41,847 nt of DNA, taken from the NCBI GenBank assembly GCA_016462905.1, contig JAEMSI010000002.1, forward strand, positions 1 to 41,847, given 5' to 3'. The DNA comes from Polynucleobacter sp. Its GTDB lineage: Bacteria; Pseudomonadota; Gammaproteobacteria; Burkholderiales; Burkholderiaceae. The first letter of the stretch is position 1, and each line of letters starts with the position of its first letter. The position numbers and the translations under genes are program-made. A model generated the notes under the pieces. It made no database searches. It saw only the letters and a program-made list of their open reading frames with translations, and was not told the DNA's origin. Shown here piece after piece: positions 10,175 to 22,495 of this stretch.

Positions 10175-11142
10175 ACCTGCGCTCCAAAATTAGGGTCATC
10201 TGGTTTTGTATCGGCCGTTTTACGCTCGCCTTTAATCAGATCTTCGCGATTTACGCCTAACCACATTGCCAAGGCAGCGGCCACGAATACAGACGAGTAA
10301 ATACCAAATAAAATTCCAATGGTGAGCGCAAGAGCAAAGTAAAAGAGGGTTGGACCACCAAATAGGAGCATTGCAAGCACCATCATTTGTGTAGATCCGT
10401 GAGTAATAATCGTGCGACTGATTGTGCTGGTAATGGCATTGTCAATAATTTCTTGAGTATTGAGTTTGCGATATTTTCTAAAGTTTTCTCGAATTCGATC
10501 GAAGATCACAACCGACTCATTAACCGAATATCCCAACACGGCTAACACTGCAGCTAGAACAGAAAGTGAAAATTCCCAACCAAAAAAAGCAAAGAAGCCA
10601 AGAATGATTACTACATCATGTAAGTTAGCAATAATGCCCGCGACTGCAAATTTCCACTCAAAACGAAATGACAGATAGATAACGATACCAATCACTACAA
10701 ACAATAAGGCCTTAATTCCATCCATTGCCAATTCTTTTCCAACCTGAGGACCAACAAATTCAACCCGCTGTAATTTTGCTCCCGACGCATTCGTTTCTAA
10801 AGCCTTCATAACTGAGCCGCTTTGTTCGGCAGAAGAAATGATTTTTCCGCTAGCATCTTTTTGTAAGGGCAAGCGAATTAAAACATCACGTGAACTTCCA
10901 AAATTTTGGATTTGGGTATCGGTATAGCCTAGACGATTTATTTGATCGCGTATCGAATCGAGCGGAGCGGTTTGCGGGTAAGTAATTTCCATGACTGTAC
11001 CGCCAGTAAATTCAATCGATAAGTGCAGACCTTTGTGCCATATAAAGAAAACAGCTGCCAAAAAAGTAAGTAAGGAAATCGCATTGAGTATCAATGCGTG
11101 CCGCATAAAAGGAATGTCTTTACGGATACGGAAAAATTCCAT
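10171..11142 (-). CDS. secF: Protein translocase subunit SecF
   Basis: A 323-residue inner-membrane protein that with SecD and YajC assists SecYEG export using the proton gradient. One N-terminal membrane helix (about 14-34) is followed by the periplasmic P1-like domain and then five helices; SecF-type motifs include IEFTGGTVMEI near residue 42, VGKELAMDGIKAL, and GYSVNESVVIFDRIRENFRKYR. Length matches E. coli SecF (323). It follows secD by 3 bases, indicating tight co-translation, and is the last gene of the queA-tgt-yajC-secD-secF operon. The stop overlaps that of waaA, so there is no dedicated terminator. Confidence 0.97.
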   Translation of the reverse strand: MEFFRIRKDIPFMRHALILNAISLLTFLAAVFFIWHKGLHLSIEFTGGTVMEITYPQTAPLDSIRDQINRLGYTDTQIQNFGSSRDVLIRLPLQKDASGKIISSAEQSGSVMKALETNASGAKLQRVEFVGPQVGKELAMDGIKALLFVVIGIVIYLSFRFEWKFAVAGIIANLHDVVIILGFFAFFGWEFSLSVLAAVLAVLGYSVNESVVIFDRIRENFRKYRKLNTQEIIDNAITSTISRTIITHGSTQMMVLAMLLFGGPTLFYFALALTIGILFGIYSSVFVAAALAMWLGVNREDLIKGERKTADTKPDDPNFGAQV

Positions 11143-11145
11143 ACT

Positions 11146-13032
11146 TTATTTTCCTTTAGCCTGACCCGTTTGATTCAATTCAGCAGGACGCCAAACTTCG
11201 CCAATAGAAATTTTTTGTAATTTTTTCTGTTTTCCATACCAAAGATTTACTAAACCACGAGCAAAGAAAACAGCAGAGAACATCGAAGTTAAAATTCCTA
11301 GACAGTGAACCACCGCAAACCCCTTAATTGGTCCCGAGCCAAAAGCTAATAGCGCTAAGCCGGCAATCAGGGTTGTGACGTTTGAGTCGAGAATAGTAGC
11401 CCAAGCACGATCAAATCCGGTTGCAATCGCAGAGTGGGGTGCAGCCCCATTGCGAAGTTCTTCACGGATACGTTCATTAATTAAAACGTTGGAGTCAATG
11501 GCCATACCAATGGCTAATGCCATCGCCGCAATACCAGGAAGGGTTAGGGTCGCTTGCAGCATCGATAAGACCGATATCAGCAAAAGTAGATTTACCGCTA
11601 AGGCTATCGTTGAGAATACGCCAAATAAAAGGTAATACCCCATCATGAATAAGGCAATGGCGATAAATCCATACATCAAGGATTTAAAGCCCTTTTCAAT
11701 GTTCTCGGCACCTAGGCTCGGGCCAATCGTGCGCTCTTCAATAATTTCCATCGGGGCGGCTAAAGAACCGGCGCGTAATAACAGGGCGAGATCGTTGGCA
11801 CTTTCGGTGGTGGGCTGTCCAGTAATTTGAAATTTGGAGCCAAACTCACCTTGGATCGTGGCAATAGTTAATACTTCGCCTTTACCCTTTTCAAATAAAA
11901 TCATGCCCATCGGTTTGCCGATGTTTTCTCGGGTAATTTCTTGCATCACGCGACCACCCGTTGAGTCAAGAGAGATATTGACTGAAGGACGTTGATTTTG
12001 GTCAAAGCCAGCACTCGCATCGGTAATATTTTCGCCGCTAAATATCACACTCTTTTTAAAAACTCCCAGACGACCCTCGCCGAACCGAAAGGTATCGGTT
12101 CCAGGAGGCGGACTTTCTCCGCTTGAAATCGAGGAGGTCACCGGATCAGCCAAGCGCGATTCTAAGGTCGCGGTTCTGCCAATAATATCTTTAGCACGCG
12201 CGGTATCTTGAACGCCGGGTAATTGAACAATGATACGATCGATCCCTTGTTGTTGAATGACAGGTTCTTTAACTGCTAATTCATTCACACGTTTATTAAG
12301 TGTGACAATATTTTGCTTTACCGCATTATCCTGAACTTCTTTTAGGGCTGTAGGTTTGAAACGCGCGACTAATTTGGCGCTATCAGACCCCTTTTCAATT
12401 TCCCAATCCAGCTCAGGCCTACCCAGAGCGAGATTAGAACGCGCAACATTTGCCTCATCGAGATTGCCAAAACGAATTGAAATGAAATCACCATTACGCT
12501 CAATTCCTTGGTGCCGTAGATTTTTATCGCGTAATTGACTACGCACATCGGTTGCTAAAGAAGTTAATTTCTTTTGAACCGCCCCTTGCATATCGACTTG
12601 TAGTAAAAAGTAAACGCCGCCTCGTAGATCAAGACCCAAAGGCATTGGTAGCGCATTCATTGCCGTTAACCAATGCGGAGTATTTGACAAAAGATTAAGA
12701 GCAATCGTGTAATTGGGATCTGAATGGTCAGTATTTAGTTTTTGTTGAAGAACATCACGGGCGCGCAACTGGATATCGGTGTTATTAAAGCGGACTTTGA
12801 TCGTACCGACATTGCCTGTTTTTTCAAAAAAAAGTCCGGTTGAATTGATGCTGGCATCGGCCAGTATTTTTTCAATCCGCGTTTGCGTATTTAAATCAAT
12901 TTTAACCGTTGGTTTGGCAGTTGAAATTTGAACCGCTGGAGCCTCGCCAAAAAAATTTGGCAAAGAATAGAGTGCGCCAATGAGTAGCGCAACTAAAATT
13001 ACCAGATATTTCCAGAGAGGGTAACGATTCAT
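11146..13032 (-). CDS. secD: Protein translocase subunit SecD
   Basis: A 628-residue inner-membrane protein (E. coli 615). A first membrane helix at about 7-26 is followed by a large periplasmic region with P1 head and base domains; LGLDLRGGVYFLLQVD (DLRGG at 135-139) is the signature. The C-terminal five helices contain GMAIDSNVLINERIREEL and the conserved DSNVTTLIAGLALLAFG. It works with SecF in the late stages of protein export, using proton flow to pull substrates across. It is third from last in the operon order: yajC lies 76 bases upstream and secF starts 3 bases downstream. The yajC-secD gap can form alternative small hairpins, described among the findings. Confidence 0.97.
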   Translation of the reverse strand: MNRYPLWKYLVILVALLIGALYSLPNFFGEAPAVQISTAKPTVKIDLNTQTRIEKILADASINSTGLFFEKTGNVGTIKVRFNNTDIQLRARDVLQQKLNTDHSDPNYTIALNLLSNTPHWLTAMNALPMPLGLDLRGGVYFLLQVDMQGAVQKKLTSLATDVRSQLRDKNLRHQGIERNGDFISIRFGNLDEANVARSNLALGRPELDWEIEKGSDSAKLVARFKPTALKEVQDNAVKQNIVTLNKRVNELAVKEPVIQQQGIDRIIVQLPGVQDTARAKDIIGRTATLESRLADPVTSSISSGESPPPGTDTFRFGEGRLGVFKKSVIFSGENITDASAGFDQNQRPSVNISLDSTGGRVMQEITRENIGKPMGMILFEKGKGEVLTIATIQGEFGSKFQITGQPTTESANDLALLLRAGSLAAPMEIIEERTIGPSLGAENIEKGFKSLMYGFIAIALFMMGYYLLFGVFSTIALAVNLLLLISVLSMLQATLTLPGIAAMALAIGMAIDSNVLINERIREELRNGAAPHSAIATGFDRAWATILDSNVTTLIAGLALLAFGSGPIKGFAVVHCLGILTSMFSAVFFARGLVNLWYGKQKKLQKISIGEVWRPAELNQTGQAKGK

Positions 13033-13108
13033 GATTTAGGGCATTCGCTCGCTACGGATTGATAGCGGGACGATCAATTTTTTAAGTGGATTACCTTGAT
13101 TAGATAAT

Positions 13109-13438
13109 TTAGTTAAACGCTTTCAGTGTGCCCTTTGGCAATACCGTTGTGATCGCTACTTTTTGCATTTGTACTTCAGTGCCCGCAACAATTTCTACCG
13201 TAACATATTGATCTTTAACCGAAGTCACTTTGCCCAATATGCCGCCCGCAGTGATCACTTCATCGCCCGCAGCCAATGCTTCGAGCATCGCACGAGTTTC
13301 TTTCTGACGTTTCATTTGTGGGCGAATCATGATGAAATACAAAATACCAAACATCAAAATGAGCGGAATAAAGCTCATTAAGCCACCACTGTCTGCCGCT
13401 CCGGCGGCTGCTTGTGCGTATGCATTACTGATAAACAT
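13109..13438 (-). CDS. yajC: Preprotein translocase accessory subunit YajC
   Basis: A 109-residue protein with one membrane helix at about 21-38 (MSFIPLILMFGILYFIMI), then IRPQMKRQKE and a soluble C-terminal domain with GDEVITAGGILGKVTSV, the family signature. It associates with SecD and SecF at the inner membrane. Length equals the usual 110. The stretch GGAG lies 8 bases before the ATG, a good ribosome site. It sits between tgt (69 bases upstream) and secD (76 bases downstream), as in most proteobacteria. Confidence 0.96.
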   Translation of the reverse strand: MFISNAYAQAAAGAADSGGLMSFIPLILMFGILYFIMIRPQMKRQKETRAMLEALAAGDEVITAGGILGKVTSVKDQYVTVEIVAGTEVQMQKVAITTVLPKGTLKAFN

Positions 13439-13507
13439 GTAAAGTCTCCAAAACTAAATAAACCACAATTCTAAACTGTGTACCTTATTTGAAGGGAATC
13501 GACTGAA

Positions 13508-15728
<2,221 letters not shown>

Positions 15729-15760
15729 AGTATTACCATCGATGTCTGTGGATTCTACCT

Positions 15761-17833
15761 ATGAATAAGCGCCAACCAAACGCCCTGCAAAAGATGGGCC
15801 TAAATAGCCCAGCTGCGTTGGCTTTGCATTTACCCGTGCGCTATGAGGATGAAACCCAGTTATGGACCATTTCAGATGCCTTAAAGCAGGGTCGGTTTCA
15901 AACGGTTCAGACTCAAGGCCTGGTAATTCGGTCTCAAATCGCATTTCGCCCTAAAAGGCAATTGATTGTGACGATTGAGGATGATGGGGCGCAATTGCAG
16001 ATGCGCTGGCTTCATTTTTACCCCAGCCAGCAAAAGCAAATGGCTGTCGGGGCGCATTTACGGGTTCGAGGGGATATTCGCGATGGGTATGCGGGACCAG
16101 AAATGGTTCATCCTAATGTTCGCGCGCTTGAGCCAAACGCCCCCTTACCGAAATCATTAACCCCCGTATATGCCGCTAGCGTGGGTGTAAGTCAGACCGT
16201 GATTCGCAAAGCCGTTTCCCTTGCCTTACAAGACTCCAGTATGAAAACCTGGCTTGCAGAAATTCTCCCGCGTCAATTAATACAAACTGCTTTACCGGAA
16301 ATGGAAGTGATGTCTTTACATGATGCCGTGATGTATTTACATCATCCACCCGCTAATGCGAATACCCAGCAATTACTGGAGAGAACCCATGCCGCTTGGA
16401 GACGGGTGCAATTTGAGGAATTATTGGCACAACAAATTTCGTTAAAACGGGCTCACTCCGTCAGAAGGGGACGACGCGCACCGCCATTCAAGAAAAAAAA
16501 GACGGCAAGTCAAACAAAACCCTTATCGGAGAAATTGCTGGATTCGCTCCCTTTTGAATTAACTGGCGCACAAAAACGAGTCTGGCAAGAAATCGATGTG
16601 GATATGAATCATTCTCACCCCATGAATCGTTTGCTACAAGGTGATGTCGGTAGTGGAAAAACCGTGATTGCCGCATTGGCTGCGGCCAAAGTGATAGACG
16701 GCGGTTTTCAGGTTGCGATCATGGCACCAACTGAGATTTTGGCCGAGCAACATTATTTAAAGTTGCGCGAGTGGTTTGAGCCTTTGGGCGTCAAAATGGC
16801 TTGGATTGCTGGAAGCCTCAAAGCAAAAGATAAAAAAATGGCACAGGAACAGATCGAGTCGGGAGCAGCGCGATTAATTATTGGTACGCATGCCATTATT
16901 CAGGAGGCAGTTCGATTTTCAGGATTAGGCCTGGCAGTAATCGATGAGCAGCATCGTTTTGGTGTGCGACAACGTCTAGAGATTCAGCAACGGGTTGGTT
17001 CAGAAACGTTTTATTGCCATCAATTAATGATGACCGCAACGCCAATACCCAGAACTTTGTCGATGACGTATTACGCTGATCTGGATTCATCGGTGATCGA
17101 TGAATTACCCCCGGGACGTAAACCTATTCAAACCAAAATTGTTAAAGATGCGCGCCGAGCTGAAATTATTGCCGGCTTACGTGATTGGTTAAACCAGGGT
17201 CAGCAAGCGTATTGGGTTTGTCCCTTGATTGAGGAATCAGAGGCTTTGCAATTGCAGACTGCGGTGGATAGTCATGCTGAGTTATCTGAAATATTGACGG
17301 AATTTAAAGTCGGTTTAATTCATGGTCGCTTAAAAAGTGAGGAAAAAACGCAGTTGATGACTGATTTTAAGGGGGGGCATATTCATTTATTGGTTGCTAC
17401 TACGGTGATTGAGGTAGGGGTGGACGTGGCCAATGCTTCTTTAATGGTAATAGAACATGCCGAGCGTTTTGGTTATGCTCAAATTCATCAACTGCGGGGG
17501 CGTGTAGGGCGAGGCTCGGCTGATTCGGTGTGTATTTTGCTGTACTCAGAACCCCTTTCCTTAGCTGCGAAAGAGAGACTTCAAACCTTGCGCGAGGTGT
17601 CCGATGGTTTCGTCATCGCGGAGCGAGATTTGGCATTAAGGGGGCCGGGCGAGTTATTGGGGGCTAAACAGTCGGGCGATACGATGTTGCGTTTTGTTGA
17701 TTTACAGCGCGACGCCTGGCTAATTGAGGCGGCGCAAACGGTTTCAGAACAACTTTTGGCAGAATATCCCGATCTAGTGCAGGCTCATTTAGCTCGCTGG
17801 ATTGGATCCCGCACCGAATTTCTAAAGGCTTGA
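15761..17833 (+). CDS. recG: ATP-dependent DNA helicase RecG
   Basis: A 690-residue protein (E. coli 693) that remodels stalled replication forks and branched DNA. The N-terminal wedge domain with an OB fold covers about residues 1-230; the helicase core follows, with Walker A GDVGSGKT at 294-301, DEQH box at 395-398, and the RecG C-terminal motifs TTVIEVGVDV and QLRGRVGRG. A lysine/arginine-rich stretch near residues 235-250 links wedge and motor. It begins the recG-oxyR-ubiA run; oxyR starts 10 bases after the stop. No convincing ribosome site precedes the ATG, but the next in-frame ATG would remove little (residue 12) and the family N-terminus is variable, so the exact start has a small uncertainty. 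Confidence 0.96.
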   Translation: MNKRQPNALQKMGLNSPAALALHLPVRYEDETQLWTISDALKQGRFQTVQTQGLVIRSQIAFRPKRQLIVTIEDDGAQLQMRWLHFYPSQQKQMAVGAHLRVRGDIRDGYAGPEMVHPNVRALEPNAPLPKSLTPVYAASVGVSQTVIRKAVSLALQDSSMKTWLAEILPRQLIQTALPEMEVMSLHDAVMYLHHPPANANTQQLLERTHAAWRRVQFEELLAQQISLKRAHSVRRGRRAPPFKKKKTASQTKPLSEKLLDSLPFELTGAQKRVWQEIDVDMNHSHPMNRLLQGDVGSGKTVIAALAAAKVIDGGFQVAIMAPTEILAEQHYLKLREWFEPLGVKMAWIAGSLKAKDKKMAQEQIESGAARLIIGTHAIIQEAVRFSGLGLAVIDEQHRFGVRQRLEIQQRVGSETFYCHQLMMTATPIPRTLSMTYYADLDSSVIDELPPGRKPIQTKIVKDARRAEIIAGLRDWLNQGQQAYWVCPLIEESEALQLQTAVDSHAELSEILTEFKVGLIHGRLKSEEKTQLMTDFKGGHIHLLVATTVIEVGVDVANASLMVIEHAERFGYAQIHQLRGRVGRGSADSVCILLYSEPLSLAAKERLQTLREVSDGFVIAERDLALRGPGELLGAKQSGDTMLRFVDLQRDAWLIEAAQTVSEQLLAEYPDLVQAHLARWIGSRTEFLKA

Positions 17834-17843
17834 TAATTGCGAT

Positions 17844-18770
17844 ATGACTCTAACTGAACTTCGTTATATTGTGGCGGTTGCGCGGGAGCGCCATTTTGGG
17901 CGAGCCGCTGAAGCTTGCCACGTTTCGCAACCTACCCTTTCGGTTGCGATTAAAAAACTAGAAGAAGAATTAAATACGCAAATTTTTGAAAGAACCAGTT
18001 CTGAAGTTGCCTTAACTAACTTGGGCACGATGATTGTGCAACAAGCACAACGCGTTCTTGAGGAAGCCAATTCGTTAAAGCATTTAGCTAAGCATGGGCA
18101 AGACCCACTTTCAGGGCCATTACGTTTAGGGGCTATTTATACTGTGGCCCCTTATTTGTTGCCTAGTTTAGTGCGCGCAACCCGCGACACAATGCCTAAA
18201 GCCCCTTTATTTTTAGAAGAAAACTTCACAGTTCGATTGATTGAGATGTTGCGTCAAGGCGAGCTCGATTGCGCCATTTTGGCTGATCCATTTCCGAGCA
18301 CGGGCTTAGATCATGCGGATCTATACGAAGAGCCATTTTTAGTAGCGATTCCGAAAGGACATGCTTGGACTAAACGCAAAACAGTCGGGCAGCAAGAATT
18401 AAAAGAGCAGAACACCCTATTGCTGGGGGCAGGGCATTGCTTTCGCGACCATGTGTTAGGGGTTTGTCCTGAGTTAAATCGGTTTGGTTCGGCAATCGGG
18501 CTTGGTGAACAGCGCAGTTTCGAAGGCTCATCTTTGGAGACTATTCGCCAAATGGTAGCGGGCGGGATTGGTATTACTGTATTGCCTAGAACTTCAGTGG
18601 CCGACCCAAATATCAAAGAAGGTTTGATTGAATATATTCCCTTTGATGATCCGGTGCCTACCCGAAGAATTAGTTTGGTCTGGCGGAAAGGTTATCCTCG
18701 AACGGAAGCCATGATGGTAATGGCTAAGACAATTCGCAACTGTTCTTTGCCTGGAACAAAATCCTTATAA
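17844..18770 (+). CDS. oxyR: Hydrogen peroxide-sensing LysR-type regulator OxyR
   Basis: A 308-residue LysR-family activator. The N-terminal winged helix covers residues 1-60 ([22 protein letters not shown], then [18 protein letters not shown]). The identification as OxyR rests on the two redox cysteines: C199 in [10 protein letters not shown] and C208 in LGVCPE, the same numbers as the E. coli disulfide pair, plus the conserved [20 protein letters not shown]. On peroxide it forms C199-C208 and activates catalase and peroxiredoxin genes; no such target lies here. Placement between recG and ubiA is common in betaproteobacteria. GATAAT, formed by the end of the recG stop region, sits exactly 6 bases before the ATG and there is no Shine-Dalgarno, so a leaderless transcript of its own is possible. 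Confidence 0.95.
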   Translation: MTLTELRYIVAVARERHFGRAAEACHVSQPTLSVAIKKLEEELNTQIFERTSSEVALTNLGTMIVQQAQRVLEEANSLKHLAKHGQDPLSGPLRLGAIYTVAPYLLPSLVRATRDTMPKAPLFLEENFTVRLIEMLRQGELDCAILADPFPSTGLDHADLYEEPFLVAIPKGHAWTKRKTVGQQELKEQNTLLLGAGHCFRDHVLGVCPELNRFGSAIGLGEQRSFEGSSLETIRQMVAGGIGITVLPRTSVADPNIKEGLIEYIPFDDPVPTRRISLVWRKGYPRTEAMMVMAKTIRNCSLPGTKSL

Positions 18771-18787
18771 AAAACGATTTATTTTCT

Positions 18788-19645
18788 ATGCAAGCTAGAT
18801 TAGCAATGTACGCAAGATTAATTCGGCTTGATAAGCCAATTGGGACTTTGCTTTTATTGTGGCCTACTTTATGGGCCTTATTTTTAGCGGCGCGAGGTTG
18901 GCCTTCCTTCGATATTTTATTTATCTTTTGTTTGGGTACCTTTTTAATGCGGAGTGCCGGTTGTGCCGTGAATGATTATGCCGATCGCGATTTTGATCGC
19001 TATGTTTTGCGAACTCAAAATCGCCCTGTAACCAGTGGTGAGGTCAGTAAAAATGAAGCTTTATTGATCGCGTCTGTTTTGGCTTTAGGCTCATTTTTGC
19101 TAATTCAACCGCTGAATGCATTAACTAAGCAACTATCTGTTTTTGCAGTCTTTATTGCGGCGATCTATCCGTTTACCAAACGCTTTTTTTCCTTACCTCA
19201 AGCGGTTTTAGGAGTGGCATTTGGTTTTGGAATTCCCATGGCCTATGCGGCGATTCAAAATCAAATACCTTTAGAGGCTTGGATTTTATTTTTAGGTAAT
19301 ATTTTTTGGGCTATTGCATACGACACTGCCTATGCCATGGTTGATCGTGAGGATGATATTCGTTTAGGCCTAAAAACATCCGCGATTACTTTTGGGCAAT
19401 ATGATGTGACAGCAATCGCACTGAGTTATGCCATTTTACTGATCACGCAATTATGGGCTGCTTATTTAAGTCAGCTGCACTTTTCCTTTTATGTGGGCTG
19501 GATTATGGCTGTATTCTGTTCGATCTATTATCTAAAATTGATTGCAACTCGAACACGCGAAAATTGTTTTCTCGCTTTTCGCCAAAATAATTGGTTGGGC
19601 GCGTGTTTATTTTTTGGAATTTATTTTGGCTTAATGCTGAAATAA
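18788..19645 (+). CDS. ubiA: 4-hydroxybenzoate polyprenyltransferase
   Basis: A 285-residue integral membrane enzyme that attaches the polyprenyl tail to 4-hydroxybenzoate in ubiquinone synthesis. Eight or nine hydrophobic helices are evident. The first aspartate-rich motif NDYADRDFD is at 62-70 and the second, [13 protein letters not shown], at 178-190; both bind magnesium and the prenyl diphosphate. [19 protein letters not shown] (from residue 13) is the canonical N-terminus. An ATG at 18812 (residue 9) is an alternative start; neither has a clear ribosome site. It follows oxyR by 17 bases and ends 7 bases from the convergent proC stop. Confidence 0.96.
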   Translation: MQARLAMYARLIRLDKPIGTLLLLWPTLWALFLAARGWPSFDILFIFCLGTFLMRSAGCAVNDYADRDFDRYVLRTQNRPVTSGEVSKNEALLIASVLALGSFLLIQPLNALTKQLSVFAVFIAAIYPFTKRFFSLPQAVLGVAFGFGIPMAYAAIQNQIPLEAWILFLGNIFWAIAYDTAYAMVDREDDIRLGLKTSAITFGQYDVTAIALSYAILLITQLWAAYLSQLHFSFYVGWIMAVFCSIYYLKLIATRTRENCFLAFRQNNWLGACLFFGIYFGLMLK

Positions 19646-19652
19646 ATAGAGA

Positions 19653-20525
19653 TTAGTTATTTTTTGGATTACCAAATTCTTGACTAATTGCTTGGCTTCG
19701 TTTGGCCGCAGAAGCAATCGCTTCCTCTAGAATGGCTTGCCACGATTTCTCTTTTAATACTTGCAATGCTGCTGCAGTGGTGCCTCCTTTTGAGGTTACT
19801 TTTTCACGCAGTGCGCTGGCCGAATCGGCAGATTGGTGAGCTAGTAAGGCACCGCCTAATAAAGTTTCGTAGGCAAGCTCTCGGCTAGTTTTTGCATCCA
19901 AACCGATTTTTTCACCAGCTGCTTGTAGCGCTTCTAAAAAAGCAAACACATAGGCAGGGCCGCTTCCCGAAAGTGCTGTAATCGCATCGATCTGGTTTTC
20001 GTCTTTTACCCAAACCACTTTTCCAACTGAACCGCAAATGGTTTCAGCTACTGTTTTATCCGAGCTGGACACAGATTGATTGGCACATAATCCAGTGATT
20101 CCTTTGCTAATTAAAGCGGGAGTATTTGGCATGGCACGAATACAACGTTGGCTTTGTAGCCAAGCGCTCATGCTGCTCAAGTTAATCCCTGCAGCGATGC
20201 TGATGAATAGGGATTTGTCTTGACTGGAGTTCGATTTAAATAATTCACCTAGGGCTTGAGCTGCCTGCCTAAAATCTTGTGGTTTGATTGCTAGCATGAC
20301 TACATCAGTAGCTAATAGTGTTTGTTGCGCTAATTCAAGCGACGAAAAAACAGACAACTTAAAATCGTCTTTTAATTTTGCTGCTGTTTCGGTGTGATTT
20401 TCAACGACGCTAATTTGAGAGGCGGCCAGTCCATTTTGAATTAATCCACCAACCAGTGCTCGGCCCATATTGCCGCCGCCAATAAAGCTTATTTTAGAAT
20501 TTGAAAGGTTGGAGTTGATTGCCAT
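19653..20525 (-). CDS. proC: Pyrroline-5-carboxylate reductase
   Basis: A 290-residue cytoplasmic enzyme making proline from pyrroline-5-carboxylate with NAD(P)H. The Rossmann loop FIGGGNMGRALVGGL has GGGNMG at 16-21; the C-terminal dimer domain has ALSGSGPAYVFAFLEALQAAGEKIGL and the signature KVTSKGGTTAAAL. Length is slightly above the E. coli enzyme (269), mostly at the N-terminus and in internal loops. Its ATG overlaps the yggS stop by one base (TAATG), so translation is coupled. The pairing with the PLP-homeostasis gene is a very widespread arrangement. It ends the five-gene leftward run that begins at glcD. Confidence 0.97.
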   Translation of the reverse strand: MAINSNLSNSKISFIGGGNMGRALVGGLIQNGLAASQISVVENHTETAAKLKDDFKLSVFSSLELAQQTLLATDVVMLAIKPQDFRQAAQALGELFKSNSSQDKSLFISIAAGINLSSMSAWLQSQRCIRAMPNTPALISKGITGLCANQSVSSSDKTVAETICGSVGKVVWVKDENQIDAITALSGSGPAYVFAFLEALQAAGEKIGLDAKTSRELAYETLLGGALLAHQSADSASALREKVTSKGGTTAAALQVLKEKSWQAILEEAIASAAKRSQAISQEFGNPKNN

Positions 20526-21250
20526 TATTCCGCTATCTTAGCGCGTTGACCAAAGATGGCGCTACCCACCCTGACCATGGTGCTACCTTCGGCAATGGCT
20601 GCTTCAAGGTCGTCGGACATCCCAATCGATAAGGTATCAAACGAGTAGTAGCCGGGATGGTTGGATCTAACTTTGAGAATCGCCTCATAACAAGTTCGTA
20701 AGCTAGCACAAGCGCTTCGTTGTAATTCAAATGGGGAGACGGGTTCGGGAATTGCCATTAACCCCCTTAATGTTAAGTTTGGCAAGGGTGCAATCGCATC
20801 GCAAAGTGCCAGTGCCTCATCGGGAACAACACCGCCTTTACTAGCCTCACCGCTAATATTGACTTGCACCAATACTTGTAAGGGGCCCAAACGACCATTA
20901 CCCGCTCTTTGCAAGGAAAGCCGTTGTGCGACTTTAAGGCGATCAACGCTTTGCACCCAATCAAAATGCTCAGCAATTTCACTTGTTTTATTACTCTGGA
21001 TCGGACCGATAAAATGCCACTCCAACCAAGGCCGTAATTTTTCTAAGACTTGAATCTTTTGAATAGCTTCTTGTACATAGTTCTCGCCAAATGCAGTTTG
21101 ACCGGCATGCATTGCCTCTTCAATCGCATGCGCTGGAAAAGTTTTACTGACAGCAATTAATGCTACCGATTCAGGACCTCGTTGATAGGTTTCTTCAGCA
21201 AGCTCGATGCGATGCTTTACTTGTATTAATTGGCTTGTAATTCTGCCCAT
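20525..21250 (-). CDS. yggS: Pyridoxal 5'-phosphate homeostasis protein (YggS/PLPBP)
   Basis: A 241-residue cytoplasmic protein with a single alanine-racemase-like barrel. LIAVSKTFPAHAIEEA places the PLP-binding lysine at K36, as in E. coli YggS; FGENYVQEA, WHFIGPIQSNK, and LSIGMSDDLEAAI are the other family blocks. It binds PLP without a known catalytic reaction and keeps vitamin B6 and amino-acid pools balanced. It starts 4 bases after glcF and overlaps proC by one base. Its N-terminal residues up to about 25 are variable among homologues, so the start is inferred from packing against glcF. Confidence 0.95.
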   Translation of the reverse strand: MGRITSQLIQVKHRIELAEETYQRGPESVALIAVSKTFPAHAIEEAMHAGQTAFGENYVQEAIQKIQVLEKLRPWLEWHFIGPIQSNKTSEIAEHFDWVQSVDRLKVAQRLSLQRAGNGRLGPLQVLVQVNISGEASKGGVVPDEALALCDAIAPLPNLTLRGLMAIPEPVSPFELQRSACASLRTCYEAILKVRSNHPGYYSFDTLSIGMSDDLEAAIAEGSTMVRVGSAIFGQRAKIAE

Positions 21251-21254
21251 ATCT

Positions 21255-22490
21255 TTAAATTAGTAAATCATCGATGATTTCAACCCAATGACGCACCGGG
21301 TTTTCTTCCTGCTGTAGGTGGGCAATGCAACCCACATTGGCTGAAACAATCGTTTTTGCTGAAACGGTCTCGCAAGTAGCATTCAGATGATTTAGTTTTT
21401 GTTGTCGTAACTGTTCAGAGAGGGTGGGTTGGGTAATCGAATACGTTCCTGCAGAGCCACAACAAATATGGCTATCGTTACACAGTCGCACTTGAATTCC
21501 AAGATGTTGTAAAACAGTTTCAACTTTGCCGCGAATTTGTTGACCATGCTGTAAGGTACAGGGGGGATGATAGACCACCCCTGATTTTGGGGTATTACCG
21601 AATTTTGCAACTAAAGCTGCTTGGTTATCAAACAAAATTTCAGAAAGATCTTTGCAAAGCGCCGAAACTGTTTTGGCTTTTAAAGAGTATTCGGGACAAT
21701 CTTTTAAAAGATAACCATAGTCTTTGACCATGACGCCACAGCCTGATGCATTCATGACGATAGCCTCTACCCCTGATTCAATATGAGGCCACCACGCATC
21801 AATATTTTGTTTTGCGTCGCCTAAGCCGCCCTTTTGATCATTGAGGTGATAGCGTAGGGCACCGCAACAACCTGCTTTAGCGGTCCTAATCACTTGAATT
21901 TGAATCGCATCCAGAACGCGGATCGTTGCAGAATTAATATTGGGAAGCATGCCAGGTTGAACACAACCTTCTAACATCAAGACTTTACGTTGATGTGCTT
22001 GAGTGGGCTGTAATTTAGTTGGGGCAGCTAGCGGAATTTTTCGTTGAAGTGGGCTTGGTAAGACTGGTCTAGCGATTCGGCCAATGGCCATCGCAGTATT
22101 AAAAACAGCAGGACGGGTTAAAGTTTCTTTTAAAAGAAAACGAACCGTACGCTCTGAAATAGACCGCGGAGGCGTTTTTTCTTCGACCCAATGCCTACCA
22201 ATATCGAGTAATTTGGCGTATTCGACCCCGCTGGGGCAGGTAGTTTCACAATTACGACAAGTGAGGCAACGGTCTAAATGGGAGCGTGTTTTTTCTGATG
22301 GAGTCTGGCCTTCAGCTATTTGTTTGATTAAATAGATACGGCCCCGAGGACCATCTAACTCATCACCCAATAATTGGTAGGTGGGACAAGTGGCTGTGCA
22401 AAATCCGCAATGCACACATTTTCCGAGAATACGTCTTGCTTCAATACCATCGGGGGTATTGATTAAGTGTGGGGCTAGTTTGGTTTCCAT
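21255..22490 (-). CDS. glcF: Glycolate oxidase iron-sulfur subunit GlcF
   Basis: A 411-residue protein (E. coli 407) carrying electrons from the flavin subunits of glycolate oxidase to the quinone pool at the membrane. Two ferredoxin-type 4Fe-4S sites are visible: C25, C28, C31, C35 and C75, C78, C81, C85. The rest holds two cysteine-rich CCG-type domains, with LEGCVQPGMLPNIN, AGCCGAL, NASGCGVMVKDYG, HPPCTLQHGQ and CCGSAGTYS. It is third in glcD-glcE-glcF, 5 bases after glcE and 4 before yggS. Confidence 0.96.
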   Translation of the reverse strand: METKLAPHLINTPDGIEARRILGKCVHCGFCTATCPTYQLLGDELDGPRGRIYLIKQIAEGQTPSEKTRSHLDRCLTCRNCETTCPSGVEYAKLLDIGRHWVEEKTPPRSISERTVRFLLKETLTRPAVFNTAMAIGRIARPVLPSPLQRKIPLAAPTKLQPTQAHQRKVLMLEGCVQPGMLPNINSATIRVLDAIQIQVIRTAKAGCCGALRYHLNDQKGGLGDAKQNIDAWWPHIESGVEAIVMNASGCGVMVKDYGYLLKDCPEYSLKAKTVSALCKDLSEILFDNQAALVAKFGNTPKSGVVYHPPCTLQHGQQIRGKVETVLQHLGIQVRLCNDSHICCGSAGTYSITQPTLSEQLRQQKLNHLNATCETVSAKTIVSANVGCIAHLQQEENPVRHWVEIIDDLLI

Positions 22491-22495
22491 AAATC

